Source of the DNA: Leptospira limi
GTDB lineage: Bacteria > Spirochaetota > Leptospiria > Leptospirales > Leptospiraceae
Assembly: GCF_026151395.1 (NCBI RefSeq)
Contig: NZ_JAMQPV010000004.1
Location: forward strand, 62,001 to 126,000
Length of the DNA: 64,000 bases
Direction: 5' to 3'
Shown: piece after piece, positions 1 to 9,300 of the stretch
Layout: the number at the start of each line of letters is the position of its first letter
Position numbering within the stretch: the first letter of the stretch is position 1
The notes under the pieces: model-generated
The model's database searches: none
What the model was told of the DNA's origin: nothing
Seen by the model: only the letters and a program-made list of their open reading frames with translations
Made by a program: the position numbers and the translations under genes

Positions 1-2
1 GT

Positions 3-185
3 TCTTTTGCAGATGGAGAACAGCAAAAAGAAGAGAACAACGACAAAAACACGACAGAAAGGAAAGAAACCAGTAAATTTCGTTTCATGAAAGTTAGACC
101 AGTAGAATTTGATTTTTTACTTTCATTTACGCGAAAAATCCTTCGTCATAATAAACATGCAGATTGCTCCGCTACCAAAAAATGA
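3..185 (+). CDS. possible 3' end of an upstream gene (5' truncated)
   Basis: The third forward frame is open from the left edge to a TGA at 183-185 and reads as a hydrophilic E/N/K-rich tail with ordinary leptospiral codons over its first 30 codons. It would overlap the start of the kinase gene by about 29 bases. The two other forward frames also stop here (TGA at 88-90, TAA near 75), so the end of the incoming gene cannot be fixed from this piece. No function can be suggested. Confidence 0.25.
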   Translation, partial: SFADGEQQKEENNDKNTTERKETSKFRFMKVRPVEFDFLLSFTRKILRHNKHADCSATKK

Positions 186-1818
186 GTCCGCAAGGCTTTC
201 CGCTCTAAAAAGTTTGGAGATTCTCGACACTCCTGAAGAGGAAATGTTTGATGAAATTACCAAACTTGCTTCGATGATCTGCGATGCTCCGATTTCCCTT
301 GTGAGTCTCATAGATGAAACCAGACAATGGTTTAAATCCCACCATGGACTAAAAGCCAGGGAAACTCCACGTTCTCTAGCCTTTTGTTCCCATGCCATTT
401 TGGGAGACGAGATGTTTGTGATTCCCAATGCCAAACGAGACAATCGATTCAAAAACAATCCCCTCGTGAATGGGGATCCCAATGTGATTTTTTATGCAGG
501 GATCCCACTTGCCTTAGATGACCAAATCAAATTGGGAACACTTTGTGTCATCGATAACAAACCACGAGAACTGAACGAAGAACAATTACAGATGTTACGC
601 CTTCTTGGGAAACAAACGGTTCGGCTTCTGCAAATGCGTAAAGACAGAGACAAACTCGAAATTGAAAAAAGATCGGCTGAACGAGCAAACGCTGCCAAAC
701 GAGATTTTATCGCAGCCATTAGCCATGACATTCGGAATCCATTAAATTCACTTCTTGGAATGTCGGAAATGATCAGGGAACAACCCATTCCAGAATCCAT
801 TCATCATTATGTGGACCACATCAAAAATGCAGGGGAAGTGATCCTCAATTTAGTAAACGATACGATTGAGTTATCTCGCTTAGAAGAAAATGCATCAGTT
901 TTAAATAACGAATGGTTCCATTTAAGCCAATGTTTGGATGTGTACCATAATTTTTTCAAACAAGAAACCAAACGAAAAAAAATTGAATTCCAATTGAAGA
1001 ACGAAATTTCAGAAACAGTATACTTACTTTCTGACAAACGGAAACTGGAAAAAATCATTTGGAACCTAACAGCAAATGCTGTCAAATTCACTCACCATGG
1101 TTCAGTTACTTGTCATGTTTCCTTAGAGACAAAAGCAGATGAAAATGCAAATTTAATCATCGAAATCAAAGACACAGGCCCTGGGATTTCACCAGAGATC
1201 AAAGACCGACTCTTTCAAAAGTACAATGAATTTGTTCCAGAAGGTTGTGAAATTTCGGGCTCTGGTCTTGGTTTGTCCATCGTTAAACTTTCGTTAGAAG
1301 AGATGAATGGTGAGATCAATGTGGAATCTAAGATAGGCGAAGGCAGTACATTCAAAGTGAAAATTCCTACCGTTTGGAAACGGGAAGAATTCTCCCCTGA
1401 ACAAAAAAACCTTTCGAACCAAAAAGATTCAAATCTTCCCAATTTTACCACTCGCAAAAGAGTTCTCATCGCTGATGACAATGAACTGAACCGAAAGGTT
1501 TTAAAGAATTACTTAAAACCATTGCCGTTTGATATTGTGGAGGCAAATAATGGGATCGAAACAGAGAGGATTTTAGGATCGGACCAATTTGATATCGCCT
1601 TTCTCGACATTGAGATGCCAGGAAAACATGGGACAGAGATTGCAAAGGCTCTTTCCTCGGAAAAAACGAGACCCATTTTATTTGCCTGTACGGGTCTTTG
1701 TATGCCAGAAGAAAAAGAACATATTTTAAACTCTGGGTTTGAGTACTTTATGCCAAAACCCTATTTAAAAGAAGAATTGTACTCCCATTTAGCTGAAATC
1801 GCCAAAAAACACCCGTAA
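157..1818 (+). CDS. hybrid sensor histidine kinase with GAF and receiver domains
   Basis: Cytosolic signalling kinase of about 553 residues; no membrane segment is visible. A GAF domain (about residues 20-160) is followed by a HisKA helix with phospho-acceptor His190 in SHDIRNP, then a HATPase domain with an N box (NLTANAVKF) and G boxes (DTGPGIS, GSGLGLSIV). The C-terminal receiver domain begins near residue 435, with DDN at its start, acceptor Asp484 in FLDIEMPG and the conserved KPY lysine. The frame is open upstream to 109, but the ATG at 157 starts right at the GAF region (MQIAPLPKNE) and is preferred. The layout suits a relay in which His190 passes phosphate to its own receiver and then to an Hpt protein elsewhere. 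The signal bound by the GAF domain is unknown. Confidence 0.9.
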   Translation: MQIAPLPKNESARLSALKSLEILDTPEEEMFDEITKLASMICDAPISLVSLIDETRQWFKSHHGLKARETPRSLAFCSHAILGDEMFVIPNAKRDNRFKNNPLVNGDPNVIFYAGIPLALDDQIKLGTLCVIDNKPRELNEEQLQMLRLLGKQTVRLLQMRKDRDKLEIEKRSAERANAAKRDFIAAISHDIRNPLNSLLGMSEMIREQPIPESIHHYVDHIKNAGEVILNLVNDTIELSRLEENASVLNNEWFHLSQCLDVYHNFFKQETKRKKIEFQLKNEISETVYLLSDKRKLEKIIWNLTANAVKFTHHGSVTCHVSLETKADENANLIIEIKDTGPGISPEIKDRLFQKYNEFVPEGCEISGSGLGLSIVKLSLEEMNGEINVESKIGEGSTFKVKIPTVWKREEFSPEQKNLSNQKDSNLPNFTTRKRVLIADDNELNRKVLKNYLKPLPFDIVEANNGIETERILGSDQFDIAFLDIEMPGKHGTEIAKALSSEKTRPILFACTGLCMPEEKEHILNSGFEYFMPKPYLKEELYSHLAEIAKKHP

Positions 1819-1888
1819 CGTTCGCTTGGGTGGTATGGTAGTTTTTCCCTTTCTTTTTTAGGCCGTTTTTTTATTGTATCCTATTTTC

Positions 1889-3484
1889 ATGACTAAGAAT
1901 GACACCGAAGTTGGAAATGACTTCCAATCCTTCGGATTACGTCCTGAAATACTACAAGGAATCACTGAAGCAGGCTTCGAATCACCAAGCCCTATCCAAA
2001 AACAAGCGATTCCGCTCGTATTGGAAGGAAAAGATTTAATCGCACAAGCGCAGACCGGTACCGGAAAAACTGCAGCTTACGGACTCCCCTGTTTGAACCG
2101 AATCAATGTGGAAGAAGGCATGCAAGTGCTTGTTCTCACACCAACTCGGGAACTTGCATTGCAAGTATCAGATGAATTGTACAAACTGGGAAAACATTTA
2201 GGAATCAAAACCACCACGATTTACGGCGGTAGTTCCTATTCTAAACAAATCACTCAAGTGGCAAAAGGTGCCCAAGTTGCTGTCGCAACTCCTGGCAGAC
2301 TCCTTGACCTATTAAAAGGTAAGGAACTTAAAAATTTCAAACCATCAATGGTGATTTTAGACGAAGCAGATGAAATGCTTGATATGGGATTTATGGATGA
2401 TATCGAATCCATCTTTAACTTACTTCCCACCAAACGCCAAACATTATTATTTTCTGCAACAATGCCCGAACCAATTAAAAAATTGGCGAGTAAATACCAA
2501 ACGCACCCAGCTCATGTGAAGATTGCAGCTACAGAAAAATCTTCTAAAAACATCGAACAAGTATATTACATAATCGATGAGGCAGAACGCGAAACAGCTG
2601 TAGTACGGATTTTGGATTTTGAAAGCCCATTTAAGGCAATCATTTTCACAAAAACGAAAAAAGAAGCAGATGATCTAAAAGCAACCCTTAGTTTCAAAGG
2701 ATACCCAGTTGAAGCTCTCCACGGAGACTTAAACCAAAAACAAAGAGAACAAGTTTTAAAAAGCCTACATGATGGCCGAGTGAAAATCCTTGTGGCAACT
2801 GACGTTGCAGCACGTGGTCTTGACGTAAAAGATTTGTCTCTTGTGATCAACTACCACCTTCCTTTTGATAGCGAAAGTTATACGCACCGTATTGGACGTA
2901 CTGGCCGAGCTGGAAAATCGGGTAAGGCTGTGACTCTTGTAACAACAAGAGAATCAAGAGCCCTTCTCCGACTAAAAGGAACATCTGGAACTCAACTTAC
3001 CATTGCAGCACTTCCGACTAAAAAGGAAGTTCACGCAAGAAGAGAAGAAGACTTTTTAAACAAAATTGTCGAAACCGAAATCCATGCTGATGCAGAAGAA
3101 GTATTAGAAAAACTTTTGAAGTTAGATGACAAACGTGCAGTCGCTTTAAAACTCCTTTCCAATATGCTCGATAAAGCTAAAATCAGTGGCCCTGAAAAAA
3201 TCGGAAAAACCCCAGCGGAATGGAGCGAAATGCCTCCTGGTGGTGGTTCTGGTGGCGGCAGACGTCGTCGTGATGATGGTGGTGGATCGGGAAGTCGCGG
3301 TGGTTACCGTGGTGGAAGGTCCAACAGTGATCGCAGCGAACGTGGCGAACGAAGTGATCGCGGAGAAAGAAAAGAACGTGGTGGAGATAACCGCCGTTCA
3401 AGCACCCCCTCTTCTTCTAAAAAAGAAGGTGGAGTGTTTGTAAAAGCGGCTGGGAAAAAAACTCAGCGTTTTCGAAACAAGTAG
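1889..3484 (+). CDS. DEAD-box ATP-dependent RNA helicase with RGG-type tail
   Basis: RNA helicase of about 531 residues. The core carries the Q motif (GFESPSPIQKQAI), motif I AQTGTGKT, Ia PTRELALQ, II DEAD, III SAT, V ATDVAARGLDV and VI HRIGRTGRAGK, so it should unwind RNA using ATP. The last 90 residues or so are glycine/arginine rich (GGGR, RGG, SDRSERGER), a tail known in CsdA/DeaD and RhlE-type helicases to increase RNA binding. A TTG at 1874 extends the frame, but the ATG at 1889 (MTKNDTEV) is the likelier start. The 3' end overlaps the convergent methyltransferase gene by 22 bases. Likely roles are ribosome assembly or mRNA decay, especially in the cold; which subfamily it belongs to is not settled. 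Confidence 0.93.
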   Translation: MTKNDTEVGNDFQSFGLRPEILQGITEAGFESPSPIQKQAIPLVLEGKDLIAQAQTGTGKTAAYGLPCLNRINVEEGMQVLVLTPTRELALQVSDELYKLGKHLGIKTTTIYGGSSYSKQITQVAKGAQVAVATPGRLLDLLKGKELKNFKPSMVILDEADEMLDMGFMDDIESIFNLLPTKRQTLLFSATMPEPIKKLASKYQTHPAHVKIAATEKSSKNIEQVYYIIDEAERETAVVRILDFESPFKAIIFTKTKKEADDLKATLSFKGYPVEALHGDLNQKQREQVLKSLHDGRVKILVATDVAARGLDVKDLSLVINYHLPFDSESYTHRIGRTGRAGKSGKAVTLVTTRESRALLRLKGTSGTQLTIAALPTKKEVHARREEDFLNKIVETEIHADAEEVLEKLLKLDDKRAVALKLLSNMLDKAKISGPEKIGKTPAEWSEMPPGGGSGGGRRRRDDGGGSGSRGGYRGGRSNSDRSERGERSDRGERKERGGDNRRSSTPSSSKKEGGVFVKAAGKKTQRFRNK

Positions 3485-4533
3485 TGGCTCACAAACCACT
3501 CTTCTCCGTTTCGATAACCCCATAACTCTGCACAGGCGAGAAAGAAAACTTTCCAATATACAAACCATTTGGTTTTTTCTTTTTCGCCGTAAGTACTCGC
3601 AAGGATAGGCAAGAGCTTGTCCTTGTTTTCAATCATGTTTTCATACCAAGCTTCAGATGTTCTTGCATAATGGGTTCCATTGACTACCCAGTGGTCTTCA
3701 ATGAGGAAGTCCTTTTGGAAGTACAAAAACAAATCATCAGAAGGCATCTGCCCACCTGTGAAAAAATACTTCGCCATCCAATCCGTTTCATCAATCACTT
3801 CAAAAGGATACGCAAATTCTTTATGTGTGAAGATATGTACAAAAAACTTTCCATCTGCCACAAGAAACTTGGATAATTTTTCAAAAAGTTTCTCATAGTT
3901 TTTCATATGTTCTAACATTTCCACAGACACAATGCGATCGAACTTATCTTTTGTGGTGAACTCATTCATGTCTTTTGTGATGATAGTGAGATTTTTTAAT
4001 CCTCTTTCTTTGGCACGTTTGTCGATGAATTCTTTTTGGGTACGGGAATTGGAAACACCTGTTACTTTACATTTTGGAAATTTTTCAGCAATGTAGAGCG
4101 AGATACTGCCCCAACCACATCCGAGATCAAGGACACGCATCCCATTTTTAATCTCCGCACGTTCCACAGTGATGCGTAACATCTCTTCTTCGGATTCGGC
4201 AAAAGTAGTATCAAGTGTTGGCCAATACCCTGAAGAGTATTTCATCCTCGGTCCCATCACATAGGTAAAAAATTCACTTGGGACTTCGTAATGTTGTTCG
4301 TTTGCGGCATCCGTATGAACTGCAATGGGTGAATTTTTAAGTGAATTCACATAATTCATTTTGTGCGTTAGTTGTGCGGTGGCATTTTCTTTACGTTCTT
4401 GTTTGATGCGGAGATCAAGTAACTGCCGGATACGGAAACGAATGAGCCAATCCGGGAAAATATCCTTTTCTAAAAGTGAGTTGATACTAAACGAAGATGA
4501 CTCTTCCTTTTTGTTAGAATCAGTGAAATTCAT
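3463..4533 (-). CDS. cyclopropane-fatty-acyl-phospholipid synthase-like methyltransferase
   Basis: A 356-residue SAM-dependent methyltransferase of the CFA synthase / mycolic acid methyltransferase family, which acts on double bonds of acyl chains in membrane phospholipids. The family acceptor region YSSGYW is present, followed by the SAM loop LDLGCGWG and the VSVEMLEHM segment. It is slightly shorter than classical CFA synthase and its N-terminal domain is reduced. It is the last gene of an SDR - DUF1295 - methyltransferase operon (17 bases after the DUF1295 gene), which suggests that the methylated lipid is further reduced or oxidised rather than left as a simple cyclopropane. Its 3' end overlaps the helicase gene tail to tail. 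Confidence 0.85.
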   Translation of the reverse strand: MNFTDSNKKEESSSFSINSLLEKDIFPDWLIRFRIRQLLDLRIKQERKENATAQLTHKMNYVNSLKNSPIAVHTDAANEQHYEVPSEFFTYVMGPRMKYSSGYWPTLDTTFAESEEEMLRITVERAEIKNGMRVLDLGCGWGSISLYIAEKFPKCKVTGVSNSRTQKEFIDKRAKERGLKNLTIITKDMNEFTTKDKFDRIVSVEMLEHMKNYEKLFEKLSKFLVADGKFFVHIFTHKEFAYPFEVIDETDWMAKYFFTGGQMPSDDLFLYFQKDFLIEDHWVVNGTHYARTSEAWYENMIENKDKLLPILASTYGEKEKTKWFVYWKVFFLACAELWGYRNGEEWFVSHYLFRKR

Positions 4534-4550
4534 GTTTTATCCTTTTTTAT

Positions 4551-5369
4551 TTATTGTTTTGGAAACCAAGGGAAAAATGCGTTTGTGGTGCGCATGTACT
4601 CGCGAAATAAATCTCCTTTCGACTGAAGTGAATATTTTTCAGCAAATGGGACACCGGATACAAATCGTAACAACACAAACATAAATACAGGAGTGAAAAG
4701 AGAAACCATTGCTTCTGTTGTGGAAAGGATGGGAATCACTCCAATCCCAAGCCAAATCACCCATTCAAAAAAATAATTGGGGTGTCTTGTGTACTTCCAA
4801 AGGCCAAGATTACAGACCTTACCTTTGTTTGCCTGAACGGAAAGGAATTTGTGTAGGTCTCTGTCAGCAATGGTTTCGCCAATGACACCTAATAAAAACA
4901 AACTCCATCCGATCCAAACCATTAGCGTTCCATTGGGACCAAAGAGCCCCACATTCGGATACAAATTCCACTGAGAGGCAAAGTAAAAGGGAAACGATAG
5001 AAGGAGTGCTAAGGCCCCTTGTAATAAAAAAACATTGGTAAACATTTTACTATGGACTTTGTCGCCATAGTCTTTTCGAAACCCAGCATAACGTTTGTCT
5101 TCTGGGTGGTTTGTGCGGATCCGTGTGAAGTAGAGAAAACCTGATAACCGAATCGCCCAAACCCAAACAGGAATGAGGACAACTAATTTTGCAACCAAAG
5201 TCCCTTTTCCAAAATAAGAAAGGACAGTGGCGATACCTGCAATCACAAGACCCCAACCCACATCGATGACAGCATAATTGTCTCGGGTTTTTCCCCAAAA
5301 CCACATGAGTGTCATAAAACAAAAAGTAAAAATAACAGCCGTTAGATACGGAATCAGAATATTGTCCAA
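4551..5369 (-). CDS. DUF1295 membrane protein, steroid 5-alpha-reductase-like
   Basis: A 272-residue polytopic inner-membrane protein with about six or seven hydrophobic segments. The diagnostic motif RHPNYFFEW (from residue 195) and the following aromatic helices match the DUF1295 / steroid 5-alpha-reductase C-terminal fold, whose characterised relatives reduce C=C bonds with NADPH or methylate isoprenoid cysteine. It lies between an SDR gene and a CFA-synthase-like gene on the same strand, so a role in reducing or finishing a modified fatty acid is a reasonable inference. The substrate is unknown. Confidence 0.8.
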   Translation of the reverse strand: MDNILIPYLTAVIFTFCFMTLMWFWGKTRDNYAVIDVGWGLVIAGIATVLSYFGKGTLVAKLVVLIPVWVWAIRLSGFLYFTRIRTNHPEDKRYAGFRKDYGDKVHSKMFTNVFLLQGALALLLSFPFYFASQWNLYPNVGLFGPNGTLMVWIGWSLFLLGVIGETIADRDLHKFLSVQANKGKVCNLGLWKYTRHPNYFFEWVIWLGIGVIPILSTTEAMVSLFTPVFMFVLLRFVSGVPFAEKYSLQSKGDLFREYMRTTNAFFPWFPKQ

Positions 5370-5403
5370 GTGGGTTTTTCCTCTACCTTGGTTTAGACGG
5401 AGT

Positions 5404-6213
5404 TCAATGTGTTTTGAAGTCGTCGTAGAGTTTTTTATAGAGAATTTTTTCTAAAAACTTGGGAGAGAAAAATCTCATCCATTCTAAAAACTTACCGCTC
5501 AAATTGAACGTAACAAGCCTTGCTTCTTTGTCCTTTGCAACCTCCATGAGAACATGGGCCACTTCTTTTGCCGACTTTCGTTTGCCTTTGGCAGGAGCTT
5601 CGGTGAGAAGTTTCCCATCGGAAGCAAGACCAGAAGTGCGGAGTGCCGTGTCAGTATAAGGGACACAAACGAGTGAGACACCAATTCCCAAATTTAGGCT
5701 TTCGATTCGAAGGGACTCGAGTGCAGCATGTAGTGCCGACTTGGAGGCAGAGTAAGCAGCACGCCCAGGCACTCCATACAAAGCAGAGACAGTGGATGTG
5801 GTGACAATATTCCCTTTGGCTCTTGTCACCAAGGGAAGGAGACCTTTAATGAATTGTACGGGTCCAAAAAAATTGGTAGCGAAGGTCTTATGGTACACTT
5901 CCATCGAAAGGGAATCAAACCGACCATGGGCTGTGATGCCTGCGTTATTAAACAGGACATCCACACGTTCGATTCGTTTCGAGATCCAATCAATGGCATC
6001 CAACACAGAACTTGGATCGGATAAGTCACATGTGACCCTATGGAGGATTGTGTCTTTGTGTTTTGCCGTTGGTTCGGGGATGTCTCCTGCACGCCTTGCC
6101 AAAAGCACCAATTGGCATGGGAAAACGGCGAGTTCTTCGAGTAATGCCTTTCCAATTCCACTGGATGCACCAGTGATCACTACGACAGTATCGTTCCAAA
6201 ATTCTTTTTTCAT
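5404..6213 (-). CDS. short-chain dehydrogenase/reductase
   Basis: A 269-residue classical SDR. The nucleotide motif TGASSGIG lies at residues 14-21, the structural NNAG at 89-92 and the catalytic Tyr154/Lys158 pair in YSASK, with serines near 140-143. It is the first gene of the lipid-modification operon, 34 bases ahead of the DUF1295 gene. A hydrophobic C-terminal stretch (near [12 protein letters not shown]) might touch the membrane, as in SDRs acting on acyl chains. The substrate cannot be read from the sequence; fatty-acid or ketone reduction is inferred from the neighbours. The gene runs divergently from the oxidoreductase at 6306, sharing a roughly 90-base promoter region. Confidence 0.88.
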   Translation of the reverse strand: MKKEFWNDTVVVITGASSGIGKALLEELAVFPCQLVLLARRAGDIPEPTAKHKDTILHRVTCDLSDPSSVLDAIDWISKRIERVDVLFNNAGITAHGRFDSLSMEVYHKTFATNFFGPVQFIKGLLPLVTRAKGNIVTTSTVSALYGVPGRAAYSASKSALHAALESLRIESLNLGIGVSLVCVPYTDTALRTSGLASDGKLLTEAPAKGKRKSAKEVAHVLMEVAKDKEARLVTFNLSGKFLEWMRFFSPKFLEKILYKKLYDDFKTH

Positions 6214-6305
6214 ACTACCCTTTCAGTTCAATTCCCACTCGACAAAGGAAATCCTGCGGTGAGTATCTGACGAGTGAATTTTCAATTTGGGTGGGTAGAG
6301 TTTTA

Positions 6306-7328
6306 ATGGGAAACAAAGTATGGGAGATCCAAGGCAATTTTGGAATCCAAAATTTAAAAGAAACAGATCGTGAAATACCGGAAACACTTGCACCTAAAGA
6401 AGTACTCGTTCGCCTAACAGCGACTTCACTGAATTATCGTGATTATTTAATGGTGATTGGGACTTACAACCCAAGGCAAAAACTCCCACTCATCCCTTGT
6501 TCGGATGGGGCTGGTGTTGTGGAAGCTGTTGGATCTGAGGTCACACTCTGGAAAAAAGGAGACCGAGTCCTTCCCATCTTTGCCCAAAAGTGGTTAGATG
6601 GAGCTCCTAATATGGACAATTTGCGTTCGACCTTAGGTGGACCAAATGACGGGTGTTTGTCGCATTATGGAAAATTTTCCGAAGAAGGACTGGTAGCAAC
6701 CCCTAGCCACTTAACAGATAAAGAAGCAGCCACACTTGGATGTGCAGGCCTTACTGCTTATAATGCAGTAGTGAATTTTGGTGGGATTGAACCAGGGAGT
6801 GACGTCCTTTGCCTTGGCACGGGTGGTGTTTCCTTATTTGCCCTACAATTTGCCAAGATGATGGGAGCTCGTGTCATCATCACTTCCTCTAGTGATGAAA
6901 AATTGGCTCGTGCCAAAACCTTAGGTGCTGATGAAACCATCAATTACAGTACAAAATCCAATTGGGAACGGGATGTCAGAAAACATACCAAAATGGCAGG
7001 GGCTGATCTGATCATTGAAGTGGGTGGTGCTGGCACCATGCAAAAATCGATGATGAGTGTGAAACCTTACGGGACCATTGCCCTCATTGGTGTCCTTGCT
7101 GGTGGTGAGTCGAGTTTATCACTCTATCCTATCCTCATGCAAGGTGTGAAAGTACAAGGTGTAATTGTGGGAAGCCGCAGTGACTTTGTTCACATGAACC
7201 GAGCCATCGAACAAAATCAAATGAAACCTGTTGTGGACAAAGTGTTCGGTTGGAAGGAAGTGCCGGAAGCGTTAGAGTATCTGCAAACAGGAAAACATTT
7301 TGGAAAGGTGGTTGTGAGTTGGGAGTGA
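6306..7328 (+). CDS. zinc-type alcohol dehydrogenase / NADPH:quinone reductase family protein
   Basis: An MDR-superfamily oxidoreductase of about 340 residues. A GroES-like N-terminal half ([23 protein letters not shown]) precedes a Rossmann domain with a GTGGVS-type nucleotide loop and SSSDEKL. The structural zinc cysteine cluster is missing, which points to the zinc-independent quinone/enoyl reductase branch. A GTG at 6291 would add five residues, but the ATG at 6306, with the purine-rich GGGTAGAG ahead of it, is the better start. It is transcribed divergently from the SDR operon; shared control with lipid modification is possible but not shown. Confidence 0.85.
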   Translation: MGNKVWEIQGNFGIQNLKETDREIPETLAPKEVLVRLTATSLNYRDYLMVIGTYNPRQKLPLIPCSDGAGVVEAVGSEVTLWKKGDRVLPIFAQKWLDGAPNMDNLRSTLGGPNDGCLSHYGKFSEEGLVATPSHLTDKEAATLGCAGLTAYNAVVNFGGIEPGSDVLCLGTGGVSLFALQFAKMMGARVIITSSSDEKLARAKTLGADETINYSTKSNWERDVRKHTKMAGADLIIEVGGAGTMQKSMMSVKPYGTIALIGVLAGGESSLSLYPILMQGVKVQGVIVGSRSDFVHMNRAIEQNQMKPVVDKVFGWKEVPEALEYLQTGKHFGKVVVSWE

Positions 7329-7404
7329 GAGGTTTGGGGAGTTTACAGTAGGGTAAGGATGTACAATATCCGTGGATGGCACCAAACTATTTATAGATTG
7401 GTGT

Positions 7405-7428
7405 GTTTTCAGACAATTGTCGGAAAAC
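7405..7428. terminator. inverted repeat between converging genes, probable terminator
   Basis: A near-perfect 24-base palindrome: GTTTTC and GAAAAC arms flank the self-complementary core GACAATTGTC, with one A/G mismatch. A weaker CACCAA/TTGGTG hairpin precedes it at 7380-7403. It lies between the 3' ends of the oxidoreductase gene and the lipoprotein gene at 7436, where a bidirectional terminator is expected. The T-run on either side is short. Confidence 0.5.
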
Positions 7429-7435
7429 TTCCTAC

Positions 7436-8191
7436 CTACTTCCCCGCCTTCACCTGCGACGCCAATCCATCGGTTAACAAATCCAATTCTTCTATCGTAA
7501 AACCGCGCAACTGCACATCTTTTAATCCAATCTCTGGATCTTTCACAGCAACTTTTAGGGCTTTTTTGAGATTGGAGAGATACCGTTCTGGAGTCGTCTC
7601 ATCTGTATCAATATATCCAAGAAAACTAGCACCTAAATCATCTTCCACGTTTACTAAGGCTCGGTCCTTGATTGTCACAATTGCCCAGGACATCGGAAGC
7701 ATTCCGTTTTCAGGATTGGATGTCTCGAAATAAAATTTACATTTGATTAATGTATCAGTGTAACTCGAACATTTAACTTCTTTAATGGTACCTTTTGAAT
7801 TACTGCCAGCAGAATCAAAAGAAGAATGAGTTTGAATATCATATTCATACTTATTATTTTCAAGAAAAAACTGAAACCAATTTGTAGAATCATTAAACCG
7901 ATTCAAGGCAATTAAAGAACTGTCAATTCCATTGATACGAACCAAAGGATTTCGATTATTAAGAAAAAAGTTAAAATCTTCTAAAAGAACTTCCAAATCA
8001 TAACTTTCTAATTTCTCAAAGTTCTTTTTTGAAACTCGTAATATCGTACCTTCAGATATTGAGACGTCTGCTTTAATTTTTTCCAAATTTAATTTCGTAC
8101 TTTGAAGATTCGATACATCTGAGAAACTTTCTTCTTTTTTACAACTGATCACATATAAGAAAAAGATTATTATTAAAAGAATTTTATTCAT
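7436..8191 (-). CDS. hypothetical lipoprotein, immunity-like context
   Basis: A 251-residue predicted lipoprotein with an N-terminal signal and spirochaete-type lipobox (YVISC, Cys17) followed by charged KKEE. I do not recognise the mature domain. It is polar, with beta-type segments and two internal cysteines close together in VKCSSYTDTLIKCKF. Its ATG shares a base with the stop codon of the truncated M23 peptidase fragment upstream (TAATG), so the two are translationally coupled. A decayed relative of its C-terminus lies at 12071-12154 (DGLA-x-Q-x-K near the end). Coupling to a peptidoglycan peptidase tail suggests it could protect against such an enzyme in the periplasm; this is inference only. 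Confidence 0.7.
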   Translation of the reverse strand: MNKILLIIIFFLYVISCKKEESFSDVSNLQSTKLNLEKIKADVSISEGTILRVSKKNFEKLESYDLEVLLEDFNFFLNNRNPLVRINGIDSSLIALNRFNDSTNWFQFFLENNKYEYDIQTHSSFDSAGSNSKGTIKEVKCSSYTDTLIKCKFYFETSNPENGMLPMSWAIVTIKDRALVNVEDDLGASFLGYIDTDETTPERYLSNLKKALKVAVKDPEIGLKDVQLRGFTIEELDLLTDGLASQVKAGK

Positions 8192-8403
8192 TAGATCAAT
8201 CCTAATTTTTTAAGTAACGGTATATCATCTATGGTGGGAATGCGAGTCTCAAAAATCTCTTCACCGTCGGCGTCGACACCCTTATAAAAACTAAACTCTA
8301 CGTGTGTATGATCCCTTGGATTTCCGATGGATCGACCACTGTTACTAGAGATTGAGATAGCTTGTCCTGGTGTCACCATATCATTTGTTTTCACGAGAAT
8401 TTT
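8191..8403 (-). pseudogene. C-terminal remnant of an M23-family metallopeptidase
   Basis: The frame is open from a TGA at 8404-8406 down to a stop at 8191 and encodes about 70 residues. They match the end of the LytM/M23 fold: the strand VKTNDMVTPGQAIS, then SSNSGRS, then the HxH zinc motif HTHVEF. A GTG at 8394 could start a 67-residue product. Everything carrying the other zinc ligand (HxxxD) is gone, so the piece cannot be an active endopeptidase. It is directly coupled to the lipoprotein gene downstream by a TAATG overlap. It is either a deletion remnant or an orphan C-terminal cassette of a larger secreted protein. Confidence 0.7.
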
Positions 8404-8427
8404 TCAAACTGTATATCGCAAATTTTA

Positions 8428-9300
8428 TCAATTTTTACTTGGTTTCACATGTTGGTAGACAATTCCCTTTTCTTTGAGAAATTTCACAATCTTATTGAAA
8501 TCTCTTTCATTAAAACGAGGATTATGTTTCAATTCCTCATTGATTTGCAGTCTTTCTTGAATCAATTTTGTTCTGAATTCAACTGGGTATAACTCCGTAT
8601 TTAAGTCGAATCCATTTTTTAAAAGCAGTAATGTTATATCAAGATGATGGTGTGTCATTGATTCTTCCACAGCACGACCATGACCAAAATTCACATCAGC
8701 ACCTTTTGCAATTAACATTTCTACACTTTTGAAATGCCCTTTCTTCGCAGCAACACTCAATGCTGTCGCAGGCGGATGATTCTCGTCGAGTAAACTTTCA
8801 TCATAAATTTCTTTGGCATTGGGATCCCCTCCATGTTCCAATAGTAATTTTAGTATAGAGGAACTTTTTTCTGCTACAAAAAGCATTGGAGACTTTGGAT
8901 TCAGTTTCGATTTAAAATTGGGGTTCGCACCATGTTCTAGTAAAGGAAGTATCGCCCCTTCTCGGCCCAAAAAAATAGCCATACTTAAAATTGGAATGCC
9001 AACATCGTTTGGAACATTCAAATCATATTTTTTTTCGGGAAGGTAGGTTTCTAACTGAGTGTCATCATAGAGATAAATTGCCCTTGCCAATTCCCATAAG
9101 GGTGTGTTTTGGAATTGTCGTGGATCAAAATGATTAAGTCGAGATTTATCGATCTCTTTGTCCAATACATTCGATTCTGTTAATTTTAAATAATAAGACT
9201 TGGTTTTTGTCCAAATACAACCTTCTAGTAAAAAGGAAAGTAGAACAAGGAACACCAGCGAGGTGGTTCGAAACAATTTAATACTTTGAGATAAACTCAT
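8428..9300 (-). CDS. ankyrin-repeat lipoprotein
   Basis: A 290-residue lipoprotein (lipobox SFLLEGC) with four or so ankyrin repeats. Visible signatures are LLEHGANPN, LLEHGGDPN, ATALSVAAKKGH and LIAKGADVN. Ankyrin stacks bind proteins; here the protein would face the periplasm or cell surface. Its start overlaps the end of the upstream paralog at 9278-10084 by 23 bases, so the pair is cotranscribed. The segment just before the repeats (FQNTPLWELARAI) is nearly shared with the paralog (FQKTPVWDLAYAL). Ankyrin proteins are frequent immunity proteins in polymorphic toxin loci, which fits the peptidase remnants around it, but this is not proof. Confidence 0.82.
   Translation of the reverse strand: MSLSQSIKLFRTTSLVFLVLLSFLLEGCIWTKTKSYYLKLTESNVLDKEIDKSRLNHFDPRQFQNTPLWELARAIYLYDDTQLETYLPEKKYDLNVPNDVGIPILSMAIFLGREGAILPLLEHGANPNFKSKLNPKSPMLFVAEKSSSILKLLLEHGGDPNAKEIYDESLLDENHPPATALSVAAKKGHFKSVEMLIAKGADVNFGHGRAVEESMTHHHLDITLLLLKNGFDLNTELYPVEFRTKLIQERLQINEELKHNPRFNERDFNKIVKFLKEKGIVYQHVKPSKN

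Noticed and set aside
3237..3320. GGT-rich, repeat-like DNA in the helicase gene
   Set aside because: The repetition comes from Gly/Arg codons of the RGG tail, not from an independent repeat.
3186..3443. Second open plus-strand frame in the helicase tail
   Set aside because: It is a shadow of the Gly/Arg-rich codons; the helicase frame carries the conserved motifs and ends normally.
5792..6262. Long plus-strand frame opposite the SDR gene
   Set aside because: Antisense shadow; the SDR frame has the TGASSGIG and YSASK motifs.
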